DNA of 17,804 nt from Verrucomicrobiales bacterium (lineage in GTDB: Bacteria; Verrucomicrobiota; Verrucomicrobiia; Limisphaerales; UBA9464), in the NCBI GenBank assembly GCA_003445095.1, contig DLVS01000540.1, positions 1 to 17,804 on the forward strand, written 5' to 3'. Position 1 is the stretch's first letter. Each line of letters opens with the position of its first letter. A model generated the notes under the pieces. The model was not told the origin of the DNA. It was given only the letters and a program-made list of their open reading frames with translations, and searched no databases. The position numbers and the translations under genes were made by a program. Below, in pieces: positions 8,240 to 16,075 of this stretch.

Positions 8240-11200
8240 ATGGCGGTGAGGTCTTCCATCCGGTGTTCGAGCTGTGCCCGGCCGGTCACATCCGGTGTGG
8301 CCCAGGGACTCTGTCCTCGTTGCCTGTTGCAGGGCGCGCTCACCTTCGATTCAGCGGCTGAGGTTTCGCCAGCGGCAACGGAGACTGTCCTGCGGTACTT
8401 TGGCGATTACGAATTGCTTCACGAAATCGCCCGCGGCGGAATGGGCATTGTCTATCAAGCGCGGCAAGTGAGGTTAAATCGCCTGGTCGCACTCAAGGTC
8501 CTGGCCGCAGGGGATTTCGCCTCGGCGGAGTTCGTCGAGCGCTTTCGGAGGGAAGCCGAGGTTGCGGCCACCTTGGAGCACCCCAATATCGTGCCGATTT
8601 TCGAAGTGGGTGCGGTCGGCGGTCAGGCCTTTTTTTCGATGCGATTGATCGACGGAGGAACGCTGATCGATCACCTAAAAAAGGCAGGAGGACGTCTGTC
8701 GAATCCGGAGGCGGCGACTCTGCTCGTGACGATCGCTCGGGCAGTTCACTACGCCCACCAACGCGGGGTACTCCATCGGGATCTTAAGCCCGGCAACGTC
8801 CTGATCGATTCCCGAGCCGGGGCGATGCTCACCGACTTTGGCCTGGCCAAATTGGTCGAGCAAGAAAGCACGGTGACCCAAACTCAGGAGTTGTTGGGGA
8901 CGCCTGCCTACATGTCGCCCGAACAGGCGTCGGGCCGGACACGACTCCTCACGACCGCTGCGGATGTTTACGGCCTGGGAGCGATTCTCTACGAGCTCTT
9001 AACCGGTGAACCGCCGTTCCGCGGGGCAAGCAGCCTCGAAACCGTCCGCCAAGTCTTGGAGCACGAGCCGAAGCCACCCACGATGGTGAATCCGAAAGTG
9101 GATCGCGATCTTGAGGTAATTTGTCTAAAATGCTTGGAAAAAGAACCCGAGCGCCGTTACGGCTCAGCCGAAGCATTGGCGGACGATCTCGACCGCTGGC
9201 TCCGATGTGAGCCGATTCGCGCCCGCGCGAGTGGAACCTGGGAACGCACCGGCAAATGGATTCGACGGAATCCGCGTCGCGCGACACTGCTGGCGTCAAC
9301 CGTCGTGGCAGCCCTGGCGGCAGCAACGGGCCTTGCCGTCCTCAACGCCCGCTTGCGCGAAGCAAATTCCCGGGCGGGGGTCAGAGCCGAGCAGAATCGG
9401 CAGCACCTGGTCCAGTTTAACGTCGCCAAGGGAGTCGATCTGATGAATGACGGTGATCTCTTTGGTGCATTGCCCTGGTTTGTCGAGGCCTTGAAGCTCG
9501 ATCAGGGGATCGTCGAACAAGAGGAAATACACCGCACTCGGATCGCGGCGGTGTTGCGTCACACGCCGCGGTTGATTCAAGTGTTCACCCATGGCGGCGC
9601 CGATGCCTCGTCGTCATTCTTTAGTCCCGATGGGCGGCAAGTGTTGGTACGGCATGGCGAGGCGGGTTTTGTTCAGTTGTGGGGTGTGGAATCGGGTCAG
9701 ACCATCACCCCGCAACTTCGGCATAACGGGGTTGTCTTGCTTCGCCCCATGTTCAGCTTGGCGGGCGAGCGCATATTGACGGGCGGCCAAGAAGGCACCG
9801 CACGGCTCTGGGATGCTCGCACCGGAGAACCGATCTTGCCGCCTCTGCAACACGCGTCCGGTATGATGCTGGCCGCGTTTAGCCCGGACAATCGGCTTAT
9901 CCTCACGGCCGGCGGCGATTCCAACCTGCGGCTTTTCGATGCGAACACTGGAAGGTTGGAACGAACGGTGGCTCACACCGACGCGGTGATGGATGCGGAG
10001 TTTCGGACCGACGGGCGACAGATCTTGAGCTGTGCGCGAGATGGATCTCTGCGGCTTATTGAGACATTGAGCGGTGAGGTCCAACGGACCCTCAAGCATC
10101 CCGGCTCGAATTTCCCTCGCTGGGTGCGCTACAGCGCTGACGGCCGACGATTCATGAGCAACTCCGGGCAAGGCACCCTGGTGTGGGACACCGAGACTGG
10201 GCAGCCACTTACTCCGTTGCTCGGCCACTCCGGACTTTGGGTCTATGGCGCAACCCTCAATGCCGAGGGCAATCGGCTGCTTTCGTGGGGACGGGATGCC
10301 ACCGCGCGGCTGTGGGACGTGAGCACGAATCGGTTGAGTCTTCCGGTGTTGCGGCACGAACACGGGGTTCGCATGGCGGAGTTTAGTCCGGATGGTCGGT
10401 ACGTCGTCACCGCCAGTGACGATCAATTTGTTCGTGTTTGGGAGGTCACGACGGGTGAGCTCGCTATGGCTCCGATGCGACACGGTGGACGGGTATTTCG
10501 CGCGTCCTTTAGTCCGGACGGCCAGCGTATTGTGAGTTCGGATGCCACCACGACCAAGGTGTGGAGCATCCCCAACAACGCCGCCACGCTGACGGTGCTG
10601 GTGGAAGGCAGGCCTCGAGGCGCCATGGTCAATCGCGAAAGTAACGCGCTCGTCACGGTCGATGCCGATCGCCGCGTGCAGGCATGGAGTTTGGTCGATG
10701 GCACGGAGCGGCCCTTCCTGGGTTGGACCAATCCCGCGACCCTGCCCTCCCTGGAACGGGCCGGACGACTCGAACCGTTTCTCAGCCCGGACCTCAAAAC
10801 CGAGCTCTTTCCGTCGGCCAACGGCATCCTGGTGCGGGATCCACAGACTCATCTCGAGCTCGCACCGCCGCTCAGGCATCGAGAGGACATCGGCTGTGCG
10901 ACGATGAGTGCCGACGGTCGTTTAGTGGCCACTGGCAGCGAAGATCGGACGGCTCGGGTCTGGGACGCCAAAACCGGCTGGCCGCTGACCCCGGGACTTC
11001 GAGTCAACAATGGGGTCAATTCCGTGAAGTTCGATCCCGAAGCCCGGTGCCTGGTGACCATGAGTGGCGACAACCGAGTAACCCTGTGGAACCTGGAACC
11101 CGACCGCCGTTCCATTTCCGATCTGGAGGCATTGGCCAAGTTGCTAGCCGGTCGAAAGATCAACGCGGCCGGGGGCATGGTTGATCTGTCAGGGTCCGGG

Positions 11201-12373
11201 GAGTTTCGCGATTTATGGGAATCTCTACGCGCGGCCAACTCGGAGATTTTCAGTATCCGTCATGACGAACTCGAACAATGGAACTGGAACGACGCCCTCA
11301 ATTCGGGCGTCCCCGAACGATACGGAAACGCCGCCAAAACAACGCGTGAGCGCGTTCGACTCGCCCGCTGGTATCGGGCGAATCAACGTTGGCACGAGGC
11401 GGCCCAAGCGCTGACCCTCGGACTTCAATCGGATCCGGAATCGCCGGTACTGCACTGGGAGCGCGGGGAGTGTTTCCTCGCCGCGAAACAATTCACGTCA
11501 GCCGAGACCGACTTCGCCGCGGTGATTCAAGCCGACCCCGAGTCATCCCAGGGGTGGGCCGGACGGGCGTCGGCGCAGCTCGCTCAAGGCCGCTTCGAGG
11601 GGGCGAAATCCGACATCGAACGAGCGCTCGAAATTAAATCAGGCGACCCAGACCTGCTCGAATTGCAGGGTAGAATTCAGACCGCTCTCCGGCGCTGGGA
11701 CGAGGCGCTCGCGAGTTACGCATCGGCCCGTGCGCAACGAGCGCTGATACCGGTCGAAGAGGAACGGATCGACTTGCGGCGAATTCCTCCGCGGCGCGCT
11801 GAGGCTGGTCGCGACCACGTTGATTTGGGCACCTTTTTTAACGCGCCCTTGACACCCGGCTGGATGGTCCCGTTGCCCACCGAGGCGCGATTAGGTGGTT
11901 GGCCCGAAGGTTTCCTCGAACTTGGCGGAATTTCTTTCGAAGTCCGGGGCGTAATACAACTCGCGAGCGCCGCGTCACGCGATCGCAAAGGATCGTTTCC
12001 CGTTCGCAGTTCGGGAATCCCAATCCGACGGGCGTGTCGAGCGATTCATTTTCTGCACGGCGCTCACCTCGAAGCGTTCGCGAGCCAGGAGATCGGCGCG
12101 TACACACTGATCTATTCCGATGGCACTTCGGAACGGGTGCCGCTTGTCTTCGATCTGAATCTCCGCCACTGCTGGTCGCGCAATCTCAGTCCGCTTCCGG
12201 ACCCCAATACAGCTCTCGCCTGGAAATTTGAACGGCCGGGCTCATTACGTCCCACCACATTGTATCGCACCACGTGGGCCAACCCTCGACCGGACTCCGA
12301 AGTGGTGATGATCGACTACGAGTCGGCCATGAAGAGCTCTGGACCGTTTCTCTTGGCGATCACCCTGGAGTAG
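8240..12373 (+). CDS. membrane Ser/Thr protein kinase with WD40 and TPR repeats
   Basis: This 1377-aa Hanks-type kinase starts with a zinc-ribbon-like pair (CSSC at 9-12, CPRC at 25-28). Kinase domain, about 57-320: glycine loop ARGGMGIVY (64-72), lysine K86 in VALKVL, helix-C glutamate E105, catalytic HRDLKPGN (D181), DFG at 199-201 and SPEQA at 226-230. All key residues are present, so it should be active. One membrane helix follows (about 349-368, LLASTVVAALAAATGLAVL). Residues about 443-955 hold roughly twelve WD40 repeats ending in LWD, VWE or LWN, enough for two propellers. TPR units lie at about 1034-1160. The last 185 residues (from VDLGTFFNAPL) are an unassigned, probably beta domain. 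The repeats should sit outside the cytoplasm and sense or bind partners while the kinase faces the cytoplasm (inference from topology). It is divergent from the exported-protein operon and convergent with the sigma factor. Confidence 0.93.
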   Translation: MAVRSSIRCSSCARPVTSGVAQGLCPRCLLQGALTFDSAAEVSPAATETVLRYFGDYELLHEIARGGMGIVYQARQVRLNRLVALKVLAAGDFASAEFVERFRREAEVAATLEHPNIVPIFEVGAVGGQAFFSMRLIDGGTLIDHLKKAGGRLSNPEAATLLVTIARAVHYAHQRGVLHRDLKPGNVLIDSRAGAMLTDFGLAKLVEQESTVTQTQELLGTPAYMSPEQASGRTRLLTTAADVYGLGAILYELLTGEPPFRGASSLETVRQVLEHEPKPPTMVNPKVDRDLEVICLKCLEKEPERRYGSAEALADDLDRWLRCEPIRARASGTWERTGKWIRRNPRRATLLASTVVAALAAATGLAVLNARLREANSRAGVRAEQNRQHLVQFNVAKGVDLMNDGDLFGALPWFVEALKLDQGIVEQEEIHRTRIAAVLRHTPRLIQVFTHGGADASSSFFSPDGRQVLVRHGEAGFVQLWGVESGQTITPQLRHNGVVLLRPMFSLAGERILTGGQEGTARLWDARTGEPILPPLQHASGMMLAAFSPDNRLILTAGGDSNLRLFDANTGRLERTVAHTDAVMDAEFRTDGRQILSCARDGSLRLIETLSGEVQRTLKHPGSNFPRWVRYSADGRRFMSNSGQGTLVWDTETGQPLTPLLGHSGLWVYGATLNAEGNRLLSWGRDATARLWDVSTNRLSLPVLRHEHGVRMAEFSPDGRYVVTASDDQFVRVWEVTTGELAMAPMRHGGRVFRASFSPDGQRIVSSDATTTKVWSIPNNAATLTVLVEGRPRGAMVNRESNALVTVDADRRVQAWSLVDGTERPFLGWTNPATLPSLERAGRLEPFLSPDLKTELFPSANGILVRDPQTHLELAPPLRHREDIGCATMSADGRLVATGSEDRTARVWDAKTGWPLTPGLRVNNGVNSVKFDPEARCLVTMSGDNRVTLWNLEPDRRSISDLEALAKLLAGRKINAAGGMVDLSGSGEFRDLWESLRAANSEIFSIRHDELEQWNWNDALNSGVPERYGNAAKTTRERVRLARWYRANQRWHEAAQALTLGLQSDPESPVLHWERGECFLAAKQFTSAETDFAAVIQADPESSQGWAGRASAQLAQGRFEGAKSDIERALEIKSGDPDLLELQGRIQTALRRWDEALASYASARAQRALIPVEEERIDLRRIPPRRAEAGRDHVDLGTFFNAPLTPGWMVPLPTEARLGGWPEGFLELGGISFEVRGVIQLASAASRDRKGSFPVRSSGIPIRRACRAIHFLHGAHLEAFASQEIGAYTLIYSDGTSERVPLVFDLNLRHCWSRNLSPLPDPNTALAWKFERPGSLRPTTLYRTTWANPRPDSEVVMIDYESAMKSSGPFLLAITLE

Positions 12374-12472
12374 TCGACGAGGAATAAGGCGCTTCCTACC
12401 TTCGCAGCCCGAAGACTCCACACCTGCGGAACTCCCGTCCGCGATTCATGGGCGGCCGGTCCGGGGCTCCGC

Positions 12473-13225
12473 TCATTCCAACACGCTAATCAGATACCGA
12501 ATCTCCGTGTCCACTTCGAGAGCCGTTGCCGCGTTCAGCGTGTGGGCAATTTCCTCGCGCATCAGTTCTTGCCATCGTTGACGTAGCCGATGAATTGCCG
12601 ACTTGACGGCCTGCTCGGTCATACCCAGTTGCCGCGCGGCGGCGGCGTAGGTGTGCTCGGATGACTCGCCCGTCAGAAACGGTTTCAACACTTCGAATCG
12701 CTTGACGCTCGCGCCGTCGAATTCGCTCCTTAGTCGTTCCAGCACTCTGGCCAAGACGGCCTCGGCCCAGCGTTTTTCGTAGAGCCGTTCCGGGGTCAGC
12801 GAGTCATCGGGATCGAGAAAGCCAGCTTCGTGTTCTCGAGCCTGCTCCAATGAAATGAACTCAGTTCGTCCGCCCCGCCTTTGCGCGTGGTCTCGGTTCC
12901 ATTGGTTGCTCAGAAAATGATTCATCGAACTGAGCAGGAACGTTCGGAACCGTCCGCGCGCGCGATCGGCCGCCGCAAGGTAATTTTTGGCCAGGACCTG
13001 GGCGAAGTACGCCTGCGTGAGGTCCTCCGCTTGGTGCAAAGTATAGCCGCGATACCTCAGGTACGCGAAGAGCGGGTACCAGTAGGCGCGGCAAAGCGTT
13101 TCTAAGGCTTGGGCGGCCTGTTCTGATTCCGGCCCACCGGCCAGCATCACGAGACTCCAATGAGTCGTGCGGAAATCGCGGGGCTGGGGCGCGTTCTCCG
13201 CCTCGGTTGCAGCAGATTCTAGCAT
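12473..13225 (-). CDS. ECF-like RNA polymerase sigma factor
   Basis: This 250-aa protein has the two conserved parts of a group 4 (ECF) sigma factor. Region 2, about residues 45-115, contains the typical YWYPLFAYLRYRG and AEDLTQAYFAQVL, which would bind the -10 element and core polymerase. Region 4, about 155-225, ends in the helix-turn-helix AAARQLGMTEQAVKSAIHRL, which would bind the -35 element. It is longer than a common ECF factor (about 180-200 aa): there is an N-terminal extension with FRTTHWSLVMLAGG, a long linker and a C-terminal tail ending EVDTEIRYLISVLE. I recall the TTHWSLV opening in planctomycete and verrucomicrobial ECF factors that lie next to Ser/Thr kinases. The WD40 kinase ends 99 bp away on the opposite strand. 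No anti-sigma gene is visible. Control through the kinase is a reasonable inference. Confidence 0.93.
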   Translation of the reverse strand: MLESAATEAENAPQPRDFRTTHWSLVMLAGGPESEQAAQALETLCRAYWYPLFAYLRYRGYTLHQAEDLTQAYFAQVLAKNYLAAADRARGRFRTFLLSSMNHFLSNQWNRDHAQRRGGRTEFISLEQAREHEAGFLDPDDSLTPERLYEKRWAEAVLARVLERLRSEFDGASVKRFEVLKPFLTGESSEHTYAAAARQLGMTEQAVKSAIHRLRQRWQELMREEIAHTLNAATALEVDTEIRYLISVLE

Positions 13226-13297
13226 TGGGTCATTTGCCCTCGTTGTGCGGCGCCATCGTTTCCGATAAACTAGAATTTGAATCAGATTAACCGAGCG

Positions 13298-13328
13298 AAC
13301 CAGGAAGGAGTGAACCAGGTAAACCAGA
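13298..13328. repeat. short AACCAG direct repeats upstream of the sigma factor gene
   Basis: AACCAGG occurs at 13298-13304 and 13313-13319, and AACCAGA at 13322-13328. The spacings are 15 and 9 bp, starting 73 bp upstream of the sigma factor start. They could be binding sites for a regulator or for the sigma factor itself. The irregular spacing and short unit make chance possible. The rest of 13226-13453 shows nothing recognisable. Confidence 0.25.
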
Positions 13329-13453
13329 GGAAAGAAAGTACTTCGCTGATGGGGCAGTCTTAGGCACGCGAGAGTTCGTCAACCGCGCGACCGCCAGATT
13401 CCAGTCACGAAACTGAGAAGGCGAGAAGCCCGGCCACTTGAACCCATTCCACG

Positions 13454-13714
13454 GACGTCGAAGTCACCGGTCCGCCGTGCAAAGGCCGACGCTATCGAGA
13501 AGAGACGCTCGAAGTGAGGTGGCGAGGCCGCAACATCACCGAAGTACTGAAACTCTCGCTCGAAGAAGGCGTGAAGTTTTTCGCCGAAGAACGCGGAATA
13601 TTGCGCCAATTGGAATTCCGGCCCGAACTGGGCCTGGGTTATCTGGAACTGACGATGCTTTCGCGTGGCGAAGCCCAACGCGTCAAGTTGGCGGCCGAGT
13701 GGCGCCGCCTTGGC
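13454..13714 (+). pseudogene. uvrA: UvrA fragment (excinuclease ABC subunit A remnant)
   Basis: This frame encodes about 87 residues that align by eye with the middle of UvrA, the DNA-damage-recognising ATPase of nucleotide excision repair. It reads CKGRRYREETLEVRWRGRN, then ITEVLKLSLEEGVKFF, then LGLGYLELTMLSRGEAQRVK. In intact UvrA these are the second half of a zinc-binding segment, the linker and the ABC signature (normally LGQ..TTLSGGEAQRVKLA). Here several residues before the signature are missing and SGGEAQR has become SRGEAQR. Similarity stops just after KLAAEW, where the Walker B part (ILDEPTTGLH) should follow. There is no start codon upstream in frame (a TGA lies at 13439-13441), so this is a non-functional scrap. 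It marks the start of the scrambled region. Confidence 0.72.
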
Positions 13715-13721
13715 CGCATCG

Positions 13722-14483
13722 TCAATCATTTCCAGGGTCGTGACCGGGGGCACCTGGCTGGTGGGTATGCGTGACCGTGTGTCCCCATCCATTAAGACAG
13801 GGAAACGCGGCGGCTTCCCAATACTCCGGCTTTCCGGAAGCCCAGGCGTCGAGGAAAATGATCCGCCCACTGCATACCGCCTCGAGCTTAACGAAGTGAT
13901 GAAAGGTTCTTAGCGTCCAGTGCTGGCGCGCGCGGATTTTCTGTACGCGCCAACACCTCCACGTGCGAGTCACCAGAGCAGCCCAAGCGACCTGTTGCCA
14001 GTCTGCGCAATTGCCGACCCGATGAAAGCCGAGTCCCGGATCCGAATATCCAGGGTCATTGCCCGCTTGATAACCGTCAGCCCGCGCGTTGTTCACCGCA
14101 GCGGTATAGAGTTGAAGCATCGTTTGAAACTCAGCCTCTTCCTCGGATGGAGTGCAGCATCCGCTGGTCGGCGAGCTCGAAGACCCAGAGTTCGGTGTCG
14201 AGTGAGGAGATTCGATCCGTTCACCCTCGCAACGGCAGGAGATCTTCGTGCTAAAGCGGACCTCTATGTACTCGTCCGTCTCTTCGAGCAACTCCGCCTG
14301 GGTACCCTGCAAATGCCCCACACATCCACCTTTGGAGCATAATCCGTCCATGCACCAGCTATCGGCTTGAGCCTTGATCCAGGGCACGAAGGCGCCGAGC
14401 CCATTTTGGCCTTCCTTTTTGGCAATTCGTGTCCTTTCGGAAGAGAAGGTAATTTCGGGCAAATCGCGACAAAGACTTGGCAT
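13722..14483 (-). CDS. hypothetical protein with possible Cys-His-Asp catalytic triad
   Basis: This is a 253-aa protein from the ATG at 14481-14483, with AGAGG about 6 nt upstream. A TTG six bases earlier is an alternative start. I do not recognise the family. Residues 44-85 are cysteine-rich (CMDGLCSKGGC, then ISCRC), a Ser/Pro-rich linker with CC follows at about 92-115, and residues about 135-225 look like a compact domain. That domain contains GNCADWQQ (C159), HHFVKL (H195/H196) and IIFLDAWASG (D212), in the order and setting used by papain/transglutaminase-fold enzymes. Those include several effector domains at the ends of polymorphic toxins. No signal peptide is visible. The last 20 or so residues (TVTHTHQPGAPG) run into the UvrA junction and may be acquired sequence. 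It stands alone in the scrambled region, so it could be the detached tip of a longer toxin-like protein. Enzyme and toxin roles are inference. Confidence 0.55.
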   Translation of the reverse strand: MPSLCRDLPEITFSSERTRIAKKEGQNGLGAFVPWIKAQADSWCMDGLCSKGGCVGHLQGTQAELLEETDEYIEVRFSTKISCRCEGERIESPHSTPNSGSSSSPTSGCCTPSEEEAEFQTMLQLYTAAVNNARADGYQAGNDPGYSDPGLGFHRVGNCADWQQVAWAALVTRTWRCWRVQKIRARQHWTLRTFHHFVKLEAVCSGRIIFLDAWASGKPEYWEAAAFPCLNGWGHTVTHTHQPGAPGHDPGND

Positions 14484-14829
14484 CAACAACCTCTGGGAAT
14501 TGGCAGCACTAAATCAAGGCGCTGCCCAAGGGGACAGCTCAAAGTTTTTCGCCAATCACGCCCGCGCGATGCTGAACTCCGAGGCGCGCGCCCGGCCCTG
14601 CTCCCTGTCCCTGTCCGATGACAATCGGCGACGAACCCGCGACGGGTCGGCCTGCATCTCGCCGATAGTTGATTGTTATGGTGGAGGCGCGGAGTTGAAA
14701 CCGCGCAGAAACATCAAAAACCCTCGATTTACTGGGCTTTTGGCAAATCCGCCATGAAACCCGATGCAAGCAAATACTGTCAAAATTGTGTGAAGTGGTG
14801 GAAGGGCCCGAGCATGCGTCGGGCGGAGG
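14484..14829. other. non-coding accessory stretch
   Basis: No convincing gene is visible on either strand. Open frames here have poor codon patterns and no recognisable protein. On the minus strand the hypothetical protein's frame is closed by a TGA about 30 bp before its start. The only recognisable element is the degenerate copy of the tmRNA 3' end at 14679-14705. Confidence 0.5.
14679..14705 (-). repeat. degenerate copy of the tmRNA 3' end (att-like site)
   Basis: On the plus strand TGGTGGAGGCG (14679-14689) is identical to the first 11 bases of the tmRNA 3' end at 17057-17067, including the CCA end. After one base here against three in ssrA, GGAGTTGAA (14691-14699) is again identical to 17071-17079. 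The copy is in the same orientation as ssrA and still folds a T-arm-like hairpin (GCGCGG/CCGCGC), though two bases have been lost and the loop is one base longer. Integrases that target tRNA or tmRNA genes leave such displaced 3' ends at the far side of the inserted element. I read this as the distal attachment site of a small island; that reading is inference. Confidence 0.6.
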
Positions 14830-15267
14830 TTACTTGGGCGAAGACTTTGCCTTTGCTTGTTCAAGCTGCTCTCCTAGCTTCAGAGCTTCAAGTCGTAGTG
14901 TGTCTGCCACTGTCCTGAACCAATCCAAGCGACGCGCACGGGATTCAAGTTCCTTGCCCCTGGCCTCCTCATTCACTTCCTTGCCACTTTCCTTTCCATT
15001 TTCCACCGAGGCCTCCATGACCATCAGGTCGAATTTGAAGCTGGCCTCAGCTATTTCTGTTTTCAGGCGTTCGTACTGGCGGAGCAAAACCGACAGGTCA
15101 ATTTCGAGGAGACGCACCTCAACACTCGTAGCCTTGGGCTCTGCGTCGCCAGCCACGAGTGGTTGTGCAAACAGTGCAACAAGGCAAATTGCTGGGAGCA
15201 GCTTGAGTTTCACGGGTTCGAATCTTCTCAGAAGCCGCAAGGTTTGAGCAATAAGGATAACGAACAT
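14830..15267 (-). CDS. small exported coiled-coil protein
   Basis: The protein is about 145 aa from the ATG at 15265-15267. A GTG at 15211-15213 would give about 127 aa and a cleaner signal peptide (VKLKLLPAICLVALFAQPLVAG, cut likely after VAG). A GTG at 15310-15312 is also in frame but lacks a spaced ribosome site. Behind the signal is an almost wholly helical, charged segment with heptad-like spacing (VEVRLLEIDLSVLLRQYERL, then LDWFRTVADTLRLEALKL), ending in a Lys-rich tail. It is therefore probably an exported, self-associating coiled-coil protein. I do not recognise a family. It lies inside the stretch bounded by the two tmRNA 3' ends and reads away from the three small membrane-protein genes. 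Confidence 0.6.
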   Translation of the reverse strand: MFVILIAQTLRLLRRFEPVKLKLLPAICLVALFAQPLVAGDAEPKATSVEVRLLEIDLSVLLRQYERLKTEIAEASFKFDLMVMEASVENGKESGKEVNEEARGKELESRARRLDWFRTVADTLRLEALKLGEQLEQAKAKSSPK

Positions 15268-15474
15268 ACTCCGAGGTCTATCCTGGCCGCTTTTCGTAGA
15301 AAAGGCCGGCACCCCTCGCGAATGCCGGGCCCACTCAATCCAAACTCAGACCGGTAGGAATGGAGCGACGGCGCGACGGCTGGTCAACGGGGGAGCGTAT
15401 CGCGAGATTTGGGGAGGTTGCTTTCCGCTGGACATTGTCCGAGCCCGTTGCCTGACTCCTTCCAGACTCGGACT

Positions 15475-15738
15475 ATGATCCTCGCCCAAGTCGTCTTCTT
15501 CACCGAGACGCCAGTTCCTTGGCGTGAACGGTTTGACTCGCGAATCGATGACGAGGCTGGCTTTTGGCTCACACTGGCGTTTGCAGTGATCGCGGCCGTG
15601 GCTGTTTTTATCGTGGCCTGCGCCCGGGCCAGGAAAGATCACTCAAGCTTCGGCCGCCGCCGAGGCTCGAGACGACCAGCCCTACTTCCGTCCCGCCGCC
15701 CGGCGAAAGAGGTCCGGCCGTTCAACCCAGGGTGGTAG
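15475..15738 (+). CDS. small single-pass membrane protein with Arg-rich tail
   Basis: This is an 87-aa protein from the ATG at 15475. The frame extends back to a TTG at 15409, but the added residues look unlike coding sequence. One membrane helix spans about residues 30-50 (FWLTLAFAVIAAVAVFIVAC). It is followed by a strongly basic tail (RARK, RRRGSRR, SRRP), so the tail should face the cytoplasm and the first 29 residues should lie outside. The family is unknown. It stops one base before the next gene starts, which suggests co-translation as the first of three small membrane-protein genes. The ribosome site before the ATG is weak. Confidence 0.5.
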   Translation: MILAQVVFFTETPVPWRERFDSRIDDEAGFWLTLAFAVIAAVAVFIVACARARKDHSSFGRRRGSRRPALLPSRRPAKEVRPFNPGW

Positions 15739-15739
15739 C

Positions 15740-16075
15740 ATGGACATTCTGATTTTGATTCTCGTCGGACTGGGTTGGCTCGTCGTGATCTGCACGCGCG
15801 AATCCAAAGACCGACAAGACACTGAGGCGCTCCGGCTCCGTGAAGCCGCGCCGATGGACACACCGGAGCCGCCAGCGCCAACTTACAATCCCGAATCCCG
15901 AGCCGAAGCGATCCGTAGGAACTTGGACCGGCGGGAAGCCGGGGTAGGTGTCATTCTGCCGGCGGCACCAAAGGCGCACCGACCGCACGCGCGAGAGGCG
16001 CCGACGCGCAACGCCGGTGTCCTAGATCACTTTCAGCTCGACTCGTTCCTAACCCAAGGCATGACACCACTGTGA
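15740..16075 (+). CDS. small membrane-anchored proline-rich protein
   Basis: This is a 111-aa protein whose N-terminus is a membrane anchor (MDILILILVGLGWLVVIC), followed by a charged and proline-rich soluble part (DTPEPPAPTYNP, then helical SRAEAIRRNLDRREAG). AGGGTGG sits just before the ATG. It starts one base after the stop of the upstream small gene, and the downstream gene overlaps its last four bases, so it is the middle gene of a coupled set. No lipobox or catalytic motif is visible. I do not recognise the family. An adaptor or envelope-linked role is only a guess. Confidence 0.55.
   Translation: MDILILILVGLGWLVVICTRESKDRQDTEALRLREAAPMDTPEPPAPTYNPESRAEAIRRNLDRREAGVGVILPAAPKAHRPHAREAPTRNAGVLDHFQLDSFLTQGMTPL

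Noticed and set aside
9614..10879. 421-residue open frame antisense to the kinase WD40 region
   Set aside because: It lies wholly inside the well-supported kinase gene, has no recognisable domain, and reads as mirror composition of GC-rich WD40 codons.
12374..12472. Possible hairpin GCGGA/TCCGC between the convergent kinase and sigma genes
   Set aside because: Only five pairs and no T-run on either side, so it is too weak to call a terminator.
13379..13870. 163-residue minus-strand open frame
   Set aside because: It is the exact antisense of the UvrA fragment; long mirror frames of this kind are common opposite GC-rich uvrA sequence.
14374..14757. 127-residue plus-strand open frame
   Set aside because: It overlaps the start of the hypothetical protein and the tmRNA-end copy, with irregular composition and no recognisable motif.
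15163..15357. 64-residue plus-strand open frame with several cysteines
   Set aside because: It is antisense to the signal peptide of the coiled-coil protein, and the cysteines are not in a metal-site pattern.
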